Source: Prunella strophiata (lineage: Eukaryota; Chordata; Aves; Passeriformes; Prunellidae). From it: DNA of 64,000 nt. Made by a program: the position numbers and the translations under genes. Location: the NCBI GenBank assembly GCA_036583965.1, contig JAZBQD010000017.1:26260385-26324384 (forward strand). The letters are read 5' to 3'. Shown in pieces: positions 33,880 through 47,574 of this stretch (its first letter is position 1; each line of letters opens with the position of its first letter). The notes below the pieces were generated by a model that worked only from the letters and a program-made list of their open reading frames with translations, did not search any database and was not told where the DNA came from.

Positions 33880-36800
33880 AAAAGGGATTTTTTTTTTCCT
33901 GGCAACAAGTATGAGAAGGAGAAAGGTAAAACAACAGTGAAAGACACTGGAAAAAAAGAATCTGATTGACTTCAGTGTTTCCAAAGTATCTGAGGTAACA
34001 GCCTGTACCATCCATTGGTGCACAGGAAGCTCATAGCCATTACTTTATATGCATAAAACCATGATCTCTGAAACCACCTTCTAACTCACTGTGTTCAACC
34101 CCACTGAAATTAAGTGGATTTTATACATAATGATTGGTGAAAAGGGGAAAAAAAAAAAAAAAAACCTGCAAAGCTCACCTGAACTCTTCTAGGTTCAAAT
34201 TGAAAATCCAATGAAGTATTCCTTTAAAAGACATGTGTTCTTCAACTTGACATGCCTACATTACAGAATCAGAAGCTTACTAGTATCATGTCAAGTTTAT
34301 GGCATGCTTTCAGGAAAGGGTAGTTCAGAGTGCATTCTGAGTAGCTTGTCTAAATTCCTGTATACATAGCTGAGTGAGATATTATATATAAAAAGCAGAA
34401 ATAAAGTGTAAATAAATTTTTTGCACAGTGAAAAACTGAAGAGATTTAGATTGGTAAACAAATAGTATATCCATTGTTCTTTTGTGGATACAGAAAATGT
34501 ACTATGATTTTTCAAAGAACCAAAAGTAAGGGAGAAGATGCTTTAGATGAAAATACCTGCATGTACATAGAAGATATTTATAAACTTTTGTTTAATTTTA
34601 TCATATGAAATTTCTTTTTTTCTTCCTTTTTTTTTTAACATTTATTAGCATCATTGTTTGTTTTGTTGGCCTATAAGTTATTTTAGAAAGTGAACGAGAT
34701 ATTCTGATGGTGATACTTGGAATTTTGCTTCATGAAAAAGGTCAGCTCCAAGATGTTCATTTGTTACAGTAACCAAAATGCCAGTGATAAAATTTTGCAA
34801 GATGTGATGTATTTATGTACCAAAGGTCATCCCTCCAGAGAGTACAAATTGGTCCAGCTCTACTGAAATAGATAAATTTATATCAATGTTTATCATTTGC
34901 CTTATAGGAACTTAGTTGTCATGTCAGGTGGTAGAAAATGAAGTGGAAAGACAGTAGCTTTACTGATAACAGAATACTAGAAGGGACTTAAACACAAAAG
35001 AACATCATAACCTTACCACAGTCCACAGACATTTGCCCTTGACTCCAGCGAGGAGCAATAGATCCCCCACAGCTGGAGTTCTTACAGCACTTCTCTCACA
35101 TTTTATAAAAAACATTTTTTTCCTCACATAAATCACCCACCTTTCAGATTTGGATTCAGTAGTGGAAAAAAAAAGTCATTGCAACTACTACAAGGTTGTA
35201 TTGTTTAAGTTTTTTCCTTGTGATTACACTACAATAAACTAGTTGATAAAACTTTTGTGGTTCAAAGGAAAGCATGAAAATTAACTGTTAACATCTGGAA
35301 ATAAAATGTGGTGTGGACCAATACCTATATTCCATTTGCACTACAAGATGTTCCTTCACTTGGCTCAGAATGAAGAAGGTTAAGTCCCTGATCTTCAAGG
35401 AGAAGCCTTGCCAGCCTGCTCCAAACCCTTCAGGTGATGATCTACCAGCTGTGACTATCCAAGGACAGATGAAACAGATTTTCTGCAGTACAACCAGAAG
35501 AAGTGGACAAACTAGGCAGCCTTCTGGAATACTGTGAAATGAATGCTGGGGGAAAATAAATCTGTACTGTTTTATTTCCAATGAATCTAACTAAACTGGA
35601 CATATATGAATACAGTTAATGGTTTCTTATATGAGAGAACAGAGTCAGATCAAGAAAACAAAGACAATATTTCAACCAAGAAACAGTGGTTTCAGACAGA
35701 AACTGCAAGCAGTCAAGCTGAGAAATTGTATCAGATCTCTTGTAAGATAAGAAATTTCTTCTTAACCCTGAAGAATTGTGCTGAATCAATGAGTCTTACA
35801 CTGTCAGGAAGCCTACTCTTCAAGCATCTTCTTCATTGAGCAATCTTCCTCAAGAGAGCTGCTCTAAGATTCTTGAATTTCTCTAAAAATGGATCTTCAA
35901 GGCATTTGCTTCTCTGGGGCATATTCTCTACTCTTGCAAACGATCAGAACCATTCCCATGAATGGCTTTGCATGTGAGAAGAAAAAAAAAATAAATAAAT
36001 AAAGAATCATTTTCTCATCAGTCATGTTATTCTCCATAAAGCTGACAATTCCAGTCCTATACACTTGGAAAGTTCTATTCATAAGTAAGAAAATCAAGTT
36101 TAAAAAGTGTAGAACACCTAGGAAACTCCTTTAATTATTTACACAAATCATTTACCACTGCATTCAATAAACATAGACAGTAAAATCAGGCCAATAGTGA
36201 AACAATGTTCTGCAACCATTACTATTTAAATAGGAACAACACCAAATCAGGTGAACAGAAATGCAGTACAATTGAACAGAAATTATCTTTAAAAAGAGAG
36301 AAACAAACCTCCCCACTTCTAACTAACCTCAGAGCACGATGTGCCAAGTACATACCCATCACATTCTATATTTTTCCAAGACCACAAGTTAGGATTAACC
36401 CTTTTATGCATTTATTATAGTTGAAAGTATTTAACAAAGAAGTATCAGCAGAAAAGACAGCAGGTGGAATTCTGTATGACTCTAGAATCATTCTTATGTT
36501 TCTTCCCACATCTGCTGCCTAAAATCATCACACTCAGCCATGGATTGCCACTAATATGGAACAATTTTTGTGTTAAACCCATAATAGCATTTATTTTACA
36601 AAAAGTAGATGCCTTTCTACCTCTGGAAAACATAAAACACCAGTTTCTGCCCTTTCATCATTTTTCAGTCAGTAAGAGTTTCAGCATCTTCAGCAGTATT
36701 TCACCCTTTCAAAATGGACTGAAGGCAGAGTGACATTTATAGAATACTAAACGGATAGTTTTAAATTTATTTCCCACTGACATTTAGTATATATTTTGAA

Positions 36801-39671
36801 CAATGAGTGACGATAATTCTTACTTTTTTTCCTCATTAGATATATAATATATTCAAATTATGTAAATGTATCCCTTTCCCTCCAATGTAGGTGCCTGTGA
36901 GGAAAAAAAAATGTTGAAAAAGCATGCAGCAGCATTGTCTGCTTAGTAAATGAGCAGTGGTTTGCTAACAGAGGGCTGCAGCCAGCCTGCTCTGGGATGG
37001 TTTGCCAGGATGAGATGTGACTTGGGCTAGTCTATCTTGTATGGCAGAAAAAGGCATGCAGTATTCCAAATCTGTGCTCCTGTGGAACATTGTGCTGATG
37101 GAAATGCTGGCCCAGCCTGTCTGAAGCATAGTGAAGTGTCAGATCAGGGCTGTACCTTGTCTTCCAAGTCCTGCTTTTTTTCCAAGGTAAATTAGCTTCA
37201 TAGTAGAGCTTTTTTTCTTTTGAGCTGACTGCAGGTATATCTATGATCTGTACACTTGTATGGCATGAGGACACCCTGGGAGTTTCAAGTACAATCTCTC
37301 ACATGATGGGAAGATTAAGTATAAACTCCTCTGAAACAGGGTGAATTGCCTTAGGAATCATGAACAGTAATACAAATGATCAGGAAGTTAATTAAAAGTT
37401 GTAAAGGCTCAACTTTTTAGCTTGGTGTTTGCTGCAAGCAAACCTTCTTTCCACTCCCTCCACCTTCAGTACTTACTCAGCAATTTGACAGATATGCATT
37501 TATACATCATCCATAATGCATGACGAGCTGAAATTTTTCAAGCACACCCAGAAGAGCAGACTGGTGTGGTGAGGGCAATGCATTAAAGATTTCAGAGCAG
37601 AACTGTTATATTACACATTTGTAACATCTTGCTGGTAATGCTTATTCTGTTGTCTACGCACACTGCACGCATTGTTATCTTGACGTACAGTCACTAGCAG
37701 GCAAGAAGAAAGGACACTGTCAGTTGTCACATGCTATTTTTTCTGGGACTGAATTGTCACAGAAATAAAGTTTTATTATACACCAGAATATGTTCCAGAC
37801 ACAGACTAAAACAATCCAGTGAAATGTACACTTCTTCAGGATTTGCCTTTGTTTATTAGACCCCAACAACACAGTAAGGATTAAAAGTTTGGGGCAATTA
37901 ATCTAGTCACCAGCTATAATACCATTTGAAAGAAATCCATTGCTTCTATTGCCATAAGGCTGGACAGGCTTCTTACGCAAATCACAGAAGAGCTAGGCTG
38001 CCCTGGAGCCAGGACAGAGAGCAGCCAAAACAAATATTTCCCAATTGCTGTAGGTAGCTGTTGTAGCTGGATTGCTCATCAAAGAAGTGTTTGTTTCTTC
38101 TGCTGCCTTTAGAGAATTGTGGAGATATTTAGCACCTTATAAAGTATAATCAGAGTAGAAAAGTATGATAAGAAAATTAAAAGATTCAAGGCACCAATTT
38201 CCTATGCAGAGAAAGTCAGTGTGCAGTTTGACACTGGTAGTTTATGCCATCCTTCTGTTGCCATCATCCTTGTCCTTGCAATAGGGTACTCTGTCAGATT
38301 CTGATATCAGCTCTATAACTCAAGAAAACTAATTTCTTTAACAATGGGTTTTTTTCAGAAAATTGAGAATTTTTTTCAACTTAGGAAGATTTCCTCAAAT
38401 TCTTAAGAAAAAATCACATTGATGTACTGCCGTACATGGCATCTTAAGCAAAATAAAACCAGTATTTATCCAAAATTTTTAACCAACTTCTATGAATTTG
38501 TCTAATATTATTTTCTACCCTATTCATGGTTTTACTGCATCCAGAAAACTTGAAGAGCTGCATAGCTATAAGAAATATTGCAATTATGGCATCTAACACC
38601 TGATAAAACTGGAAATATTTCTAGGTTTGGTACCAAATTTCTAAATTGTTTTTGCAGAGTTGAAGAGCAGTTTCTTCAGAAAAATGCTCTGAAAACCACA
38701 TGAATGTTAGGAAACTCCCCATAAGTGTCACCATTTACTTTAAAGTACACTTTTAAGTGTACCTGAACATGATTTTTCTGTTCATTGGAAACCAAATGTT
38801 AATATACAGGTTGTCAATATTAATTACTGTCAGTATAGGTCTGTCATCAAAGGATTATCAAAGACTGTTAATGAGATCCACTGACTAAAATTATTTGATT
38901 CACTGGTCACTAGACACAACTGAAAGTATCAAACTGAAAGAAGACATTATCACAGAAACCCTAATGGGCTCTTGTCCAAATCCTTACCTTATTCAGTTTT
39001 GCATAGAGACAGGTAACTTACTTTACTGCATTTTTTATTGCATTTGCTGAATTGCAGAATTTGAGAGGAAACGGATACTTTTCTGAAATGTAGATCAATT
39101 TCTTAGAACACTATTTCCCAAGGGAAAAAAAAGACATAAACACAAAAGGTGGAGGAGGGGAAGAATAAACAATTAAAAACAGACATAAATGTTTCAGTAA
39201 TTTCTGTATGAATCATATGTTTTACTGCTACCAAGATGAAATATTTTCTTGGGGGAAAAAAAGGGCAAAGACCAGCTGAAATAATACTGAAGACACTCAT
39301 TTGTTCATTTGCTCATTTGTTGAGACAAAGACTTTAGAGCCTGATCTATAACAAAGATTGAAAGTTCCATGAACTCTAGACCTGCAGAAAATACACACTT
39401 CAAGCTAAACTATTTGAGTGCACAATGTGATTTCCAGTGGAAGATGGAACTACAAACATGTATTCTAATCATCACTAATTTGTTCCCATGACCAGTGCTA
39501 CATCTTCAAGCTGCTTAAATAAAACCTGTTTTCATATTCCACTTTTCACTTCAGATAAGAGAAACAGGTTAAAGTTATAAAACCCCTTACTATTTCTAAG
39601 GAATTACTGAGCATTTTACTTAATATTATTTGATGTGGTAAAATCTATGAGATGGAAAATGTGAATGGCAG
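33880..39671. other. Intergenic, no gene recognised
   Basis: A 5.8 kb stretch. It includes an A18 tract at about 34149-34166 and frames no longer than 97 codons (35288-35581, -), none with a recognisable domain. A CpG-containing patch at 37655-37715 (TCTACGCACACTGCACGC, TTGACGTAC with a CRE-like TGACGTA) stands out mildly from the AT-rich background. Confidence 0.55.
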
Positions 39672-39707
39672 TATGAAACAAAATATGAAACAAAATGTGA
39701 AACAAAA
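39672..39707 (+). repeat. 12-bp tandem repeat, three copies
   Basis: TATGAAACAAAA occurs twice in a row (39672-39683, 39684-39695), followed by TGTGAAACAAAA with one change (39696-39707). Confidence 0.95.
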
Positions 39708-42700
39708 TATAAGGCATTCATGTAAAATTAACAAACTTGCACTTAACAAATTCAATTCTAAATTACTGGTGTTTATAATTATTTGTAGCTTGATTAGATG
39801 CAGAACAAAATAACAATTCTTAAGTTAAAAAAAAAGAAAGAGTCACACTTATTTTGAAGAAAAGCCTTCTAGACATAAAAAGAGTAGAGATTTTCTCATT
39901 ATCTCAGTTACAAGGATTCCTGCACAGATTCTATTTCTCACTACAGTTAGAGACTGAAAAGGTTCTTGTGAGTCTGAAAGGAAATCTAAGACTGCATAAT
40001 ATTTTTTTATGGAGCAAAACATTCTGTTGTTTTGATTGGCAGACTATAACATAGAGATTTCAAGCCTGGGTTTTGTCTTCTGTAATTTCATACTGTCAAT
40101 CTTTGAGTTTGGTTTTGTGTTAACTGAAAGAGTCATGAAGTTTTTAAAGGAATTTCACAGATGTATTAATATTTGAATTATATTATTTGTACCTTACTGT
40201 TATGTCAACAACTATAAAAATAATGACTTGCACTCAGATCACCAGAGTTAAATAAATTTTTTTACTGATGACTTTCTATAAAGAAAGTAATACCCAAATG
40301 ATACTAAAATTAAGAGTTATAAAAACATAAATGAAGTAACATACACAGTCATTTTATTAAGCTAGAATAAGCCACAATATTTTTATTTGGAAGAAATGAC
40401 AGCAAAGTTTAGACTCCAGTCAGCAACTCAGATAGATGCTAATGACTTGGATTTAGATTGGATCAAAAAAGACTCCAACAGAAAAAACAGGCCCATCAAC
40501 TAATCTGGACAACAGCTATATGACATACAGCACAATCTATTGATCATTATTTTTTTCATATATTACATTAAAAATGTGCTACTTTCCTCCCTTAAGCTTT
40601 GTTTTCATAGCCACCATATTGATTGTAACTGACCGCACCTATCCTCAAACAGTTTTTAATATATTTTTCAAATTTTTAAGAAAATCTGATGGATGATGAA
40701 GTCTGAAAGTGTATGAAATTTCTATAAATTCATACACTAAGAAGGCCCTAATTTATACATTGAAGCCAAGAAGAGTATGATTTAATGCCAGTACATTCTG
40801 TTTAACATGTCTGTTGGCTAATCAACTTGGTTACCTCAGGCCATTCATGCCCTTTCTTAGTTAGACAGCAACAACGAGGGAAGAAGAAATTTAAGGGATT
40901 ATGGGATGGTTTAGAGTCACCTGTACAAAACACGTAGTGTTATTTTGGATTCAGAGAGGAAGAAAAGGAGTACCTCAGTGCTGAAAGTAGGAAGAAGAAG
41001 GGAACTGGGATAGCTTATACATAAATAAGGGATCAATCTTCATGAGCTACAGGTGGAACAATTTATTCTTATTTTTAATCATAAGGTAGGAAGTGACAAT
41101 ATTATCCATACATGAATATCAGTTTGTTTCCTTTTCAACAATACTTACTTGCTGTTTGTTGAGGAAGAAATACTTTTTTGCAGCCTCCCCAGAGATACAT
41201 ATTAGAAAATACTTATAAATCTTCTTAAAATTGTATATTCATAACTAGAAATACACATTTTATTAATAGGTCAACAGTAAATTCATTTATTTAGGCAAGA
41301 TTCATTGGTGCACTTGGAAATTTTTTATCCTGGCTATTCAAATGATGGATCATTTTGCCTCATGTATACTGTAAAGATGGAAACACCTGTTTTGTGTATT
41401 ATGCAGAAACCTATTTTATCATCTGAAATTATGCTGTAAAATTTCTCATAATAAAAGTTATTCCTGTAAAATTACTTTGTACCAGGCACAAGTTTTTTGA
41501 TGTGTTTTTTGTTTGGTTGGCTTTTGGAGGTGGGGGTGGGGTGGGAATTGTTTGTTGTTTGTTTGTTTTTGTCAAGATGCTTTGAAAAAATGGGCATAAA
41601 GCAGCAATGAGTTTCTGTGTGTCATTTGGTCTCATATTTTTTGAAGCCATTTATGCTATGTCTCTCTGTTTCATCCCCAAGACAAACCATCTCTGAAAGA
41701 CTATGAGAGAAAGACATTGATGTCAGAATCAGTTGTGTTCAGTGCATTCTGAATAGGAGCAGGTTTGTGCTTAATTCACCTCTTTCTTACGTGCACCTCT
41801 TAAATGAGTTTTCTGTGTCAGGAAATCAATATGTTACACAGTTTGTTGTGCATCAGTTATGATGTGCTTTAATCACCCTTGTGCATCTAGCACTTGCTAC
41901 CACAGTCTGCTGGGAAGTTTGTCTCCCATCCTTTGGGAAAAAAAGAGTTTTGCTAAACTAGCTCTAGTAGAAAGTGCTAGAAATACACTGCAGAGTTACC
42001 AAAAACCATAAGATTGACAGCTTACACTTGATGTTACTATAGAAATGCATCCAAGAAAGGGGAAAGTGTTTTGCTCTGTGTAGTGTGTTGTGGTATATAA
42101 AAGGTTAATTCTGTGAACTGCAGAAATAGTCTGATTTTTCAACCTCTGATGAAATACAAAAATTATGAGAAAAGCACATGATAATTTATTTATCATGTGA
42201 CACAATTCTTAATTCAGCTTAAAGCTAAAAACACTGATGAAATAAACTGTTACAACCACAATGAAACCCTTACAGTATTTAGTATGAATTAAAAATTAAG
42301 ATTTATCCCTGAAAGTGGGAGTAGAACAAAGTGTTTGTTTGCTAGATAAATGCTCTAACAAGTTAGGCAAGAGACAGAAAGAACTGAAATTCCAGTGTGT
42401 ACATTGGACACAAAAAATTGGACGTGCTTCCCCCATCCTGAGGGTTTCCAGCCCACTGTGTTCTATCCTGTGCTCCTGTTAGGACCACAATCCTACAGCG
42501 TCCAACTGTGCACATTGTATTGGTGCTTGCCTGATTCCTGGCTCCAGAGATGATGTCAGCAGAATGATAGAAACAGAGCATGTCATCCTCATCATTTTTC
42601 AACTTTGCTTCTTTCAGGAGATGCTTAACAAGTATCCACAGGTAAGCATGATGTTAAACAACAAGTATTATCATCAAATCTTGCTGTCCTTTAGTGAAAC

Positions 42701-42973
42701 TATTTCTACCACATCCTCTCACTACTCCAGAAAAAAAATTAAACCTTTATTCTGAAATATTTGCTAGCCTCCCTAGCTTCACTGAGTAGATGGAAACACT
42801 TATAAAAAAATTGTATTTCCTAGTTCAGTAGCATTTTGGGGATGGAAGCTCTTTCACTGCTGTCCCCATGCAGCACTCAGTCAATTAATTAAGTCCCAAT
42901 AATTAAGTTTCCTTGGTGTAATAGAGGCAAGAGAGGAGAAGGGAAGGGGGTGGAGGAAGGGGAGGAGAGGGAA
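39708..42973. other. Intergenic, no gene recognised
   Basis: AT-rich. A G-rich run at 41526-41545 (GGAGGTGGGGGTGGGGTGGG), flanked by GTTTG repeats, has only three runs of three or more G, so quadruplex potential is marginal. Purine-rich sequence at 42926-42973 leads into the GGCAA array. No gene is seen. Confidence 0.55.
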
Positions 42974-43043
42974 GGCAAGGCAAGGCAAGGCAAGGCAAGG
43001 CAAGGCAAGGCAAGGCAAGGCAAGGCAAGGCAAGGCAAGGCAA
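42974..43043 (+). repeat. (GGCAA)14 pentanucleotide array
   Basis: Fourteen perfect GGCAA units (70 bp) preceded by irregular purine-rich sequence (GGGGGTGGAGGAAGGGGAGG) and followed by GGAAGTAG. The Leu-Pro-Cys-Leu-Ala minus-strand frame over it is a translation of the repeat. Confidence 0.98.
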
Positions 43044-45152
43044 GGAAGTAGTATGTTATCAATATGAATTCATGATTTTCCATTTTCTTCTTACTCCATC
43101 CTGTTACTGTTTGGGGGCTTTAATGGAAATTTCACATTACTCTTGAACTTCTGTAAGCTTAAGCCACCATTCCTCTTCTTGCTCTCTTTTCCCCTGGCTG
43201 GACAGGATTTGCCCACAAAAAGGTAGAAGAAAAGAAGGTCTGAGGTTGTTGGGCTGTGGATGTTGAGCAGGGTAACATCCTACACCACCATGAATGAAGA
43301 ATCAGCACAAAACAAGAGGAGGAAAAGAGTTTCATCATGCTCGACACAGCTGTCATCCTTCAGCCCCAAAATCAGAAGTACCTCTCACCATTGAAACCAA
43401 GGGGGGAATCTAGGTGCCAGGTCTCATTTTCCGAAAAAAATGGTGCTACTCTTGCTGGACCCTTCGAAAATTTACAGGCACAAAGATTATGGTGACATTC
43501 AGGAGTCTCAAACATGGGCACAGTGTGCTACACAGGAGTTATATCCTGAACAAAAACCTCAAAAAAAGGCTTGTCAAGTTTTGTTAGTTTGAGATTTTAA
43601 TGAGAGTGCTTCTGCCTTCCTAATGTTCTTTTTTTTTCCCCTCTCAGAATATCTCTCTCATTTTCCCATCCTGTGACAGATGATAGCTAGCTGATATCAA
43701 AAAGCTGCAACCTGCAGAATATCTAGATGCTCATAACTGCTTCATTGCATTAACATCAGTTTCACATTGCAATATATATCCCCTTTATTGGAAGCACTGT
43801 TGTATTCTAGAAAATCAGCAGAAAATCTCAGAAAAATTAACATCAAGGAGATGTCTTTAAAAGAGATCACTTTGGAAAAAATGCCATACATTGAAAATGG
43901 TTTTTCATTAGCGTCTTTGAGTTGTCAAACACTCCTGCTTTTCCATGAGAACTGACAAAATGGATGAATGTTTCAAATATGGAGGGTACAAAGCAAGATC
44001 TGGCAATGCAGCAGAAATAGTTACAGAAACAGGAAAAGCTGCTTTGAAAAAGGGTCAAATTTGAAGAATGTTCTGCTGTCTAATATTCTGCAGGATTAAG
44101 GAGAATTTGAGTCTTCACAGAAACCAGTCAAAAGATTGCTGTCACATCCTGAAATAGGAGCAATCATTCATTCACAAGTTTTCCTTCTAGACCTCCTCTC
44201 AATGAAATTCAGATAATTATTTCCCTGGAGCAATGCTGAGCTGCCGCCTAGAGATGCCTTCTCCAAAAGCAGAGTTAAACCCTATTAGATTAGGTTTTAT
44301 TTTTTATTTATTTATTTTATTTTCTCTTACTGCTGCTACTGTTGATCTCATACACAGCTAGGAGACAGGCATAAAGTACAGAGGTTTTGCTTCTCAGCAG
44401 AAAGGGAAAATTTGATGCTGCTTCCACATGGGCTTATTCAAGCAAACCCTGATTTCCTAGAGGGCTGAGGGGTGCAGCAAGGAGCAAGAGATGAGAGGTG
44501 ATCAAACACTGCTGCAATTTCTGCATATGAAAAGAGCCAAAAAGCAGCCTTTCCAAGGCATTGGATCCTACTAGTGCTCTAGTAGCTTAAAGTCAAACAA
44601 ACTCAAAGGGTCAAGGGCCAAGAAAGCTCACTTTTGATACCCCCTGGGTTTCTGCATCTGCTAGACATCACTGGGTCAAAAGAGAGCAGGGCTGACTCTG
44701 GGCTAGCTGAGCTAGTTAGATCTGATGAGGAAAGTCCCACAACACTCCTTGAAGAATCAGAGCAAGTGCCATAAGTAACTGCTCCAGCTACTTCTCTAAG
44801 AGCACCCAGAGGTGGGTATTTACATATTTATTAAAGGACAGAAATGCTGCCTTGGAAAGACCAGCAAAGGCAGAGAAAAAATGGATTTTATTTTCAGTAG
44901 ATAATACATAGGTCACATCAGAGATGACAATGATCTTAGTGGAAGTGTTTAAAGCAAATAAATATTTCAGCTATGTCAGGTTTCCATCAGAAAAAAAAAA
45001 AAAAAATCACTGTTTCATTTATGAAATTAATAGGAATCAGACAGATTTTAAGCCATTGCAAACTTTGATAGTTCCTAATTCTTCACCCTATTCATTTTTT
45101 AAAATAAATTAAGATTTGCATTAGAAAAATTGTTTTCCCTCATCTATGATAG
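43044..45152. other. Intergenic, no gene recognised
   Basis: The segments 43150-43560 and 44220-44840 are somewhat GC-richer than the background and could be decayed repeats, but I recognise none. A T/A-rich simple patch (TTTTATTTATTTATTTTATTT) lies at about 44300-44322. A run of about 16 A ends at 45006. Confidence 0.55.
45148..45152 (+). repeat. Left 5-bp target-site duplication (GATAG)
   Basis: GATAG directly abuts the LTR's terminal TGTGAG. The identical pentamer abuts the other end at 46307. Confidence 0.7.
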
Positions 45153-46306
45153 TGTGAGAAGGTGTGGTGTGTTGACCCTGGATAGATGCTAAGTCCCCAC
45201 CAAACTTGCTCCATCACCCTCTCTTCAGCTCCACAGGGGAGAGAAAATACAAGGAAAGGAGGTAAAGTTAAGGACAGGAAGAGATCCCTTACCAATTACC
45301 CTTACTCTCACTGTCATATGCAAAACAGACTTAACTCACAGTTTATTGCCAATCACATCAGAGTGGAATAATAGAAAATAAACCCAAATCTGAAAACATC
45401 CTCTTCCCCTCTCCTCCATTCTTCCTGATCAAAATTTCGCCCCCAGATTCTCTCTCTCCCCCCTTCACAGGGGTGCAGGGTATGGGGAATGGTGACTATA
45501 GCCAGTTCATCACATATTGTCTCTGATGCTCCTTCCTCCTCAGAGGTGGGACCCCTCACACTCTCTTCCTGCTGAAGCGCATTGTCCCTCCCATGGGAAA
45601 CTCCTTCACAAGCTTTTCCCATGTTGGTCCTTACCAGGGGGTGCAGTTCTTCACAATCTGATTCAGCATGGGTGCCTTCCACATAGTTCATCCCTCAGGA
45701 GCAGCCTGCTCCAGCATGAGTTCCCCATGGGGTCACAAATTCTGCCAGAAAAACTGCCCCAGCATGGGCTCCTCTCTCCACAGGGTCACAGGTTCTGCCT
45801 GGAGCCTGCTCCAGTGCGGGGTCTCCGCACAGTCACAGCCCCCTTCATGTAATCCCTTACTCCAGAAAGGGGTCCTCCATGGGCTGCAGGTGGTTATCTG
45901 CTCCACCTTGGACCTTCATGGGTTAAGGGAAAACATCCTGCCTCACCTTGGTCTTCTCCAGGGCTGCAGAGGAATCTCTGGTCAAGTGCCTGGAGAACCT
46001 CCTCTCTCTCCTTCTTGACTGGCCTTGGTGTCTATGGGTCTGTTTTTCTCACATGTTCTCACTTCTCTTCTGGCTGTTTTCCGCAGCAGGTCTTCCCCTT
46101 CTTCAATAGATTATCCCAGAAGATTCTGGTGCTTTCAGAGATGTCTCTGTCACAGATGGGCTCTACCTTGGCAAGTGAAATACCTGTCTTGGAACCATCT
46201 GACACTGGCTCCATCTGATAAGAGTGAAGTTTCTAGAATCTTGGCACAGAAGCCACCCCTGTATCCCCACATCTGACAAATAAAATCTTGCCATGTAAAC
46301 CCACTG
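45153..46306 (-). mobile_element. Complete solo LTR of an avian endogenous retrovirus (~1.15 kb)
   Basis: The sequence matches a long LTR I recognise from many bird genomes, inverted here. Near the left end are 'GTTGACCCTGG', 'CCCCACCAAACTTGCTCCATCACCC' and 'CAGCTCCACAGGGGAGAGAAAATA'. In the middle is a CTCC..CATGGG-type repeat series ('CTGCTCCAGCATGAG', 'TGCCCCAGCATGGGCTCC', 'CTGCTCCAGTGCGGGG'), each unit about 40-60 bp. At the right end are 'GAAGCCACCCCTGTA' and 'CTTGCCATGTAAACCCA'. The minus-strand AATAAA signal is at 45342-45347. GATAG flanks both sides (45148-45152 and 46307-46311), a 5-bp target duplication. No internal retroviral genes remain. The frames over it (up to 116 codons) are not genes. 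Confidence 0.85.
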
Positions 46307-46311
46307 GATAG
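46307..46311 (+). repeat. Right 5-bp target-site duplication (GATAG)
   Basis: GATAG follows AAACCCACTG. The terminal CTG departs from the expected ..CA end, so the border could be shifted by a few bases, but the repeat match to 45148-45152 supports this junction. Confidence 0.65.
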
Positions 46312-47574
46312 TTCCTGAATAGGAATATCCTCCTTGTTAATGAGGTTTGATTCTGAACTGCACCTCCCAGTTTGAACAGCCTTGCCCTTCTGCAAGGTTC
46401 TGCTCTTGAAGGGACAAAAGTCCCTTCGGACATTCTTGACAAACATTTTTCCACCTGCCACTTTCTCAGGCCTTCAATATAACCTAATCTGAGCAATTCC
46501 TTACCTGTGTAGAACCACGTCTTCACAATCACAAAGCATCTTGTGTGGGCTTCTCCATGCAATGTTACAGGACAAAATACTTCTTTTTTTGCGAAAAGAA
46601 CAAGGAGATTGACCTTTGTCAGCATTGCACTTAGTACTGGGAAACAGACAAGCAGATAGCAGGGAACAGTAGGAACATAAATGTGCACAGAGGATGTTTT
46701 CTTCAGGTTAGTCCAAACTTTCCTATAGCAGAAAACCAAACTATTTCTTTTTACTGTACTCCAGCCAATATGAAACTGCAAAATATTGAAGTATTCAGAT
46801 AAATCAATCTTAGCTCAGGCAAACAAACTGCCTCCCTCCAAGACATGAGTTATGTCTTTGTTCCTGCTCCTTCTTTTCTATTTGGCTAACTGAGAAATCA
46901 ATTTCAACCAAAAAGACTTAACCTCCTGGCAAAGGTCTGCACAAGACTTATTAAGACAAAGGAAATGTGAGTATATTTCTTTGTTTATGAGATAACATAT
47001 CATAATCAGACAATACAATAGTGATACACAAAAGTCTTCAGAACCCAGGAATGTTCAGCCCTTGTTACTGAAAGAGATCTAGAAGTATTTCACCTCTTCA
47101 TATGTACTCTTCATCTAAATACTGCACTGACAAGAACACATTGTCATGGAGAGGAGCCTGCTGTCACCACTGTTTGTCACTTCATCTCCTCTTCCACATT
47201 TTAATGAGTGACCTTGGCTAAGTCTGTGCAATACTTTGCAACAGCAAGCCTAAATAAAGAATGAACAAACACACCCAGGAGAGATGCACAGAGAGAAAGA
47301 AACAGAAAGGGTGGGTATCCAAGGAGGTATTTCTAGTTATCTTAATTATTCTCATCCACATTTTTGGAGATTAACATTGTCTGAGTTTTTTTGACTTGCA
47401 GCCAATCTAAGGCATCTCCAAAACTCCCAACCAAAAGTATTTTGGTCAGGTTTGTCAAGGGTACCACAAAAGCCTGTTATACTGGGGATACACTGGAAGC
47501 AATGACTCAAAATTGAATAACTAATAGACCTGAATATGAAAAAAAAGCAATCAGGCACTAGAGGCAGAATGCAT
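46312..47574. other. Intergenic, no gene recognised
   Basis: The 182-codon minus frame at 46233-46781 begins here and runs into the solo LTR. It shows no domain, and its LTR-derived C-terminus argues against a gene. The remainder is AT-rich and featureless. Confidence 0.55.

Noticed and set aside
41526..41545. G-quadruplex motif
   Set aside because: Only three runs of three or more G are present; a fourth would need a GG pair.
29811..43043. CRISPR-like or phage-defence repeat array
   Set aside because: The arrays are pentamer microsatellites without spacers, in animal DNA; the repeat structure does not fit CRISPR.
42889..43083. Leu-Pro-Cys-Leu-Ala repeat frame
   Set aside because: Encoded by the GGCAA array.
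45517..46018. Frames of 111 and 116 codons with Cys/Pro-rich repeats
   Set aside because: They lie wholly inside the solo LTR and reflect its internal repeats.
46233..46781. 182-codon minus-strand frame
   Set aside because: Its C-terminal part runs into the solo LTR and no domain is visible in the rest.
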